From contig NZ_JAPEPZ010000001.1 of assembly GCF_026339875.1 (NCBI RefSeq), positions 5,766,001 to 5,830,000 of the forward strand: a stretch of 64,000 bases of DNA, in the 5' to 3' direction. The position numbers were made by a program, and so were the translations under genes. Source of the DNA: Streptomyces sp. NBC_01571 (GTDB lineage: Bacteria; Actinomycetota; Actinomycetes; Streptomycetales; Streptomycetaceae). Shown piece after piece: positions 61,353-64,000 of this stretch; within the stretch, counting starts at the first letter, position 1, and each line of letters starts with the position of its first letter. Below the pieces are notes generated by a model. The model did no database searches, was not told the DNA's origin, and worked only from the letters and a program-made list of their open reading frames with translations.

Positions 61353-63110
61353 ATGCCACGTGGACGTCACCGCCATTCCCCGCCTCTGCACCGGCTGCTG
61401 CCTCCCTCGGCGATCGCGGGCGTCTCGCTCGTCTGCGCCGTGGGTCCCTGGCTGTTCACGGAGCCAGGTGTGCTCCGCATGCTGGCGGCGGGCGCCGCGG
61501 TGACCGCTGTCGTCGGGGCCGTCGTCATGCGCAGCTGGGACACGGCGGCGGGCAAGCGGGTCGCGGACCTCACGCGCGCGCGTGCGAGCGACGAGTGGCG
61601 CCACGAGGAGCGTGTCGCCGAACTGGAGACGGACCTCGACGAGTCGCGCGAGCTGCGCACCAAGCTCGAACACAACCTGCGGGCCAAGCGCGTGGAGCTG
61701 GCGGGCCTGCGCAACGAGCACGCGGCGCTGCTGCGGCGGTACGCGACGGCGGAGACCGAGCGGGCGAGCGCGCTGGAGGGCCGGCGGCTGCTCGAGATAG
61801 AGACCACGGCTCCCGCGCGCGAGCTTCCGGCCGCGGGGGAGCCGGCGCGGTCCGCGGACCCCGCGGAGCCGGAGACCGGCGAAGCGGTCGACTCGACGGA
61901 GACGCCCGAGGACGTGGCCGAAACGGGCGAGGAGACGAACGCCGACGCGGGTGAGGGCACGGACGCGGAAGCGGAAGCGACGGCGGAGAAGGCGGAGCAG
62001 GGCGTAACTGAGAAGGCGGAGCAGGGCGTAGGCGAGAAGGAGGCCGGCGAGGAGGAGGCGGAAGGCGGGGCGGCGGACGCGTCCGAGGCTGCCGAGGCCT
62101 TCTCCCCGGCCGGATCGTCGCTCTTCCTGCGGGCCGACGCGGCGCTCAGCCGGATCGCGGACGGTGCCGCGGAGGCGGACATCCCCGACACGGACGCCGG
62201 CACCGGCAACACCGAAAGCACCGGAAGCACCGGAAGCACCGGCTCCGGCTCCGCCTCGGACGGCGCCTCCGCCACCGATGGTGAGGGCACCGCCGACGGC
62301 GACGCACACGGCGACGCACACGGCGACGCACACGGCGATGCCCCCGGCGATGCGGACAACGCCACCGAAGCGACGGCGGACTCCGATCCCGAGCCCGACC
62401 CCGATCCCGAGGCCGAGTCCGTGCCGGAGGACGACGACCCCGGGGCCTTCGCGGGTGTCGAGCCCGGCGACTCACCGGCGCAGGGGTCCGCGCACGACGC
62501 CCCCGCGACCCCCGCGAGCGCCCTGAGCCTCCTGGACGAGCAGCGCGCGCGGGCCGACGCCACCGAAGCCGCCGACGTCGCTCCGTCCGCGCCCGGAGCC
62601 GACGGCGAGACGGACGGGACACGGCCGGCGACGACGCCCGAGGCGGCCGACGGGCACGAGCGCACGGACACCGTTTCCGCGCCCACGCAGGCCACGGCGC
62701 CCGCTCCCACCCCCGCTCACGCGAAGGCGTCCGCGGCGGCCGAGGAGGCGGCCCACCCCGCGCAGCCGGTGAAGCCCGCCAAGCCCGTGCGTCCCTCCGG
62801 ACACTTCACCGTGCCGACCGCGGTGGCCGTCGTGCCGACCGCGCCCGCCCGGCGCCCGTCCGTCGAGGGCGGGTTCGACTTCTTCGGTACGCAGCAGGGG
62901 TCGTCGTCCGACGCGATGGAGTCCGTGCAGAACGAGGACCTCGCCGACGTGGTCGGCCAAGAGGCGCTCGCCCTGCACAAGGCCGAGGCCGAGGCCGGTT
63001 TCAAGCCCGTCGACGAGGAGTCCCGCGGGGTCGGCCAGGTCATCGACCTGACGGCGCACGACGAGACCGAGCACATCGACGTGGGCGTCCTGCGGAGCGC
63101 GGTTTCCTGA
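61353..63110 (+). CDS. Repeat-rich membrane protein with coiled coil
   Basis: 585 residues, ATG 61353. Two N-terminal helices (about 19-36 and 43-60), then a coiled coil of about 85 residues (LTRARASDEWRHEERVAELE through VELAGLRNEHAALL). The middle is very acidic and low-complexity: Ala/Glu repeats, GDAHGDAHGDAHGDAPGDAD, and DPEPDPDPEAESVPE. A Pro/Ala-rich part follows, then a basic segment (QPVKPAKPVRPSGHFTV) and a well-formed C terminus (GFDFFGTQQGSSSDAMESVQ, NEDLADVVGQEALALHK, GVGQVIDLTAHDETEHIDVG), which looks like a conserved docking region. I do not recognise the family; it could be a scaffold linking the membrane to a partner. Confidence 0.8.
   Translation: MPRGRHRHSPPLHRLLPPSAIAGVSLVCAVGPWLFTEPGVLRMLAAGAAVTAVVGAVVMRSWDTAAGKRVADLTRARASDEWRHEERVAELETDLDESRELRTKLEHNLRAKRVELAGLRNEHAALLRRYATAETERASALEGRRLLEIETTAPARELPAAGEPARSADPAEPETGEAVDSTETPEDVAETGEETNADAGEGTDAEAEATAEKAEQGVTEKAEQGVGEKEAGEEEAEGGAADASEAAEAFSPAGSSLFLRADAALSRIADGAAEADIPDTDAGTGNTESTGSTGSTGSGSASDGASATDGEGTADGDAHGDAHGDAHGDAPGDADNATEATADSDPEPDPDPEAESVPEDDDPGAFAGVEPGDSPAQGSAHDAPATPASALSLLDEQRARADATEAADVAPSAPGADGETDGTRPATTPEAADGHERTDTVSAPTQATAPAPTPAHAKASAAAEEAAHPAQPVKPAKPVRPSGHFTVPTAVAVVPTAPARRPSVEGGFDFFGTQQGSSSDAMESVQNEDLADVVGQEALALHKAEAEAGFKPVDEESRGVGQVIDLTAHDETEHIDVGVLRSAVS
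62301..62348 (+). repeat. 12-bp coding tandem repeat
   Basis: GACGCACACGGC three times (62301-62336), then a variant (62337-62348), encoding DAHG or DAPG units in the acidic middle of the repeat-rich membrane protein. Confidence 0.9.
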
Positions 63111-63148
63111 CGGCGCCCCCGGCCGGAGGCGTCAGGGGTTCGCTACAT

Positions 63149-63177
63149 GAGGGCAGTGGCACCGAGCCACTGCCCTC
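63149..63177. terminator. Bidirectional terminator
   Basis: Perfect 12-bp stem GAGGGCAGTGGC / GCCACTGCCCTC with loop ACCGA, between convergent genes. Confidence 0.85.
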
Positions 63178-63223
63178 TCGCCGTCAGACCCTCCCCGCGA
63201 GCCCTCCCCGCCAGCCCTCCGCA

Positions 63224-64000
63224 TCAGGCCTCCGCATCAGGCCCTCCAGGCCCCGCCATCCACCGGTCCGGCCGGGCCTCCCGCCGCCCCGTCCGTGACC
63301 GGTCCGCCTGCGCCTGAAGAAGCTCCGCGGCCTCCGGGGCGCCGCGCAGCCGAGCCGTCACCGTCTTGCCGGCCCCGGTGTCCACATGGACGTCGGCGAG
63401 GCCGTGGAGGCGTCTCCAGGGCCCCTGCGTCAGCCGGACGCTCTGGACCTTCGCATGGGGTACGAGGGAGAGGGTGCGGCGCAGCAGGCCGTGACGCGCG
63501 GCGAACACGGTGTCGGTGACGGCGAGTCCGTACCCCCGCCACCAGAACGGCACGCACCACCCGGCCCGGCGCGGCGGCCGGGACAGGGCGGACGGCACGG
63601 TCACCCCCGGCAGCACGCCCGCGACCACCGCCTCGGCGACCTCGCGCGGGGCGACCGGCACGAGGACGGAGTTGGACGACCCCGCCACGTCCAGCTCGAC
63701 CCGTACCCATCCGCGCCGCCGCCACAGCAGCGGTTCGATGATCCGCACGGTCTGCACGCGCCCCGGCGGCACCGTCTCGTGCGTTCGGTCGAGGAGGCCG
63801 TGGTCGATGCGGAGCCCGTCGGGGGAGTCGCCCACCGTCCAGTCGTACTCGCCGACGAACCGGCCCACGCTGCTCGCGCCCGCGGCGCCGAGCAGCGGCA
63901 CCCCGGTCGCGAGGACCGACCACACGCTGTGGGTGGCGAACCAGAGCACGGGCGGTACGACGAGCGCGGCGGCCAGGGAGCCCCAGGTGGCGCCGGTGAG
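63224..64000 (-). CDS. PH-domain membrane protein (partial)
   Basis: Minus-strand gene open to the right end of the window, so the N terminus is missing; at least 259 residues are visible. bPH_2 (YdbS/YdbT-like) repeats: VGEYDWTVGDSPDGLRIDHG, LLDRTHETVPPGRVQTVRII, EPLLWRRRGWVRVELDVAG, then a second copy TDTVFAARHGLLRRTLSLVP, HAKVQSVRLTQGPWRRLHGL and ADVHVDTGAG. Hydrophobic helices lie between and before them (LWFATHSVWSVLATGVPLLG). The C-terminal tail is Arg/Gly-rich. Function unknown; this family in actinobacteria is often next to a second small PH-domain gene, which would be outside the window. Confidence 0.88.
   Translation of the reverse strand, partial: LTGATWGSLAAALVVPPVLWFATHSVWSVLATGVPLLGAAGASSVGRFVGEYDWTVGDSPDGLRIDHGLLDRTHETVPPGRVQTVRIIEPLLWRRRGWVRVELDVAGSSNSVLVPVAPREVAEAVVAGVLPGVTVPSALSRPPRRAGWCVPFWWRGYGLAVTDTVFAARHGLLRRTLSLVPHAKVQSVRLTQGPWRRLHGLADVHVDTGAGKTVTARLRGAPEAAELLQAQADRSRTGRREARPDRWMAGPGGPDAEA

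Overview
The window is high-GC chromosomal DNA from a Streptomyces (actinomycete). The evidence is the GC-rich third codon positions, the gene content (bldG, an AfsR-like regulator, tipA, a DUF397/XRE/ATPase locus) and GTG/TTG starts. From memory, the gene order matches the S. coelicolor core in two blocks: bldG to the tripeptidyl-aminopeptidase-like gene at about 1-16800, and the polymerase/Clp-N genes to the lysyltransferase/esterase pair at about 28150-61000.

Layout. 1-4380: bldG and its partner ATPase, proton-pumping pyrophosphatase hppA, and a lipoprotein. 4440-16804: a 22-bp array of DnaA-box-like sites, a class I methyltransferase, topA, a membrane-protein/thymidylate-kinase fusion, DNA polymerase III delta prime, and a secreted alpha/beta-hydrolase peptidase. 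16911-21033: an intact tRNA-Thr(CGU) followed by a decayed integrative element. Its ends are a 42-bp duplication of the tRNA 3' end, it contains two integrase-tail remnants, and it carries a three-gene cassette (small helical protein, DUF1023 hydrolase, lipoprotein) of lower GC. 21034-28149: lipoprotein, MarR regulator with a small monooxygenase, glycosyltransferase, and a large SARP/NB-ARC/TPR regulator whose BTAD domain is interrupted by a 36-bp minisatellite. 28150-32034: a family A polymerase-like protein, a Clp-N/HTH protein with twin palindromic operators over a leaderless promoter, and a DUF2786 protein. 32071-36393: two lipoproteins, then a developmental-type DUF397 / HATPase / XRE locus in which two promoters share a 27-bp element. 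36579-44262: aldehyde dehydrogenase, PadR regulator, glutamate decarboxylase with a ClC channel, tipA, and a DedA protein with a glutamine-rich tail. 44300-54371: a ThrE-type exporter, ppa, PBP4, a zincin, tilS, hpt, ftsH and folE. 54489-57610: the folate operon folP-(NTF2-like)-folB-folK-DUF3180. 57819-64000: an MprF-like protein divergent from a membrane esterase, a repeat-rich membrane protein, and a partial PH-domain protein.

Functional themes: replication and topology (topA, tmk fusion, holB), pyrophosphate handling (hppA and ppa), acid resistance (gad with ClC), tetrahydrofolate synthesis (folE divided from folP/B/K), purine salvage and tRNA modification (hpt, tilS), and partner-switching regulation of development (bldG module, DUF397/HATPase/XRE module). 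The strongest candidates for something undescribed are the shared promoter element at 34230/35307, the Clp-N/HTH operator pair at 30716-30762, the DnaA-box-like array at 4474-4548, and the cassette in the tRNA-Thr island. All start-site choices and regulatory calls come from reading the sequence. No homology search was run.
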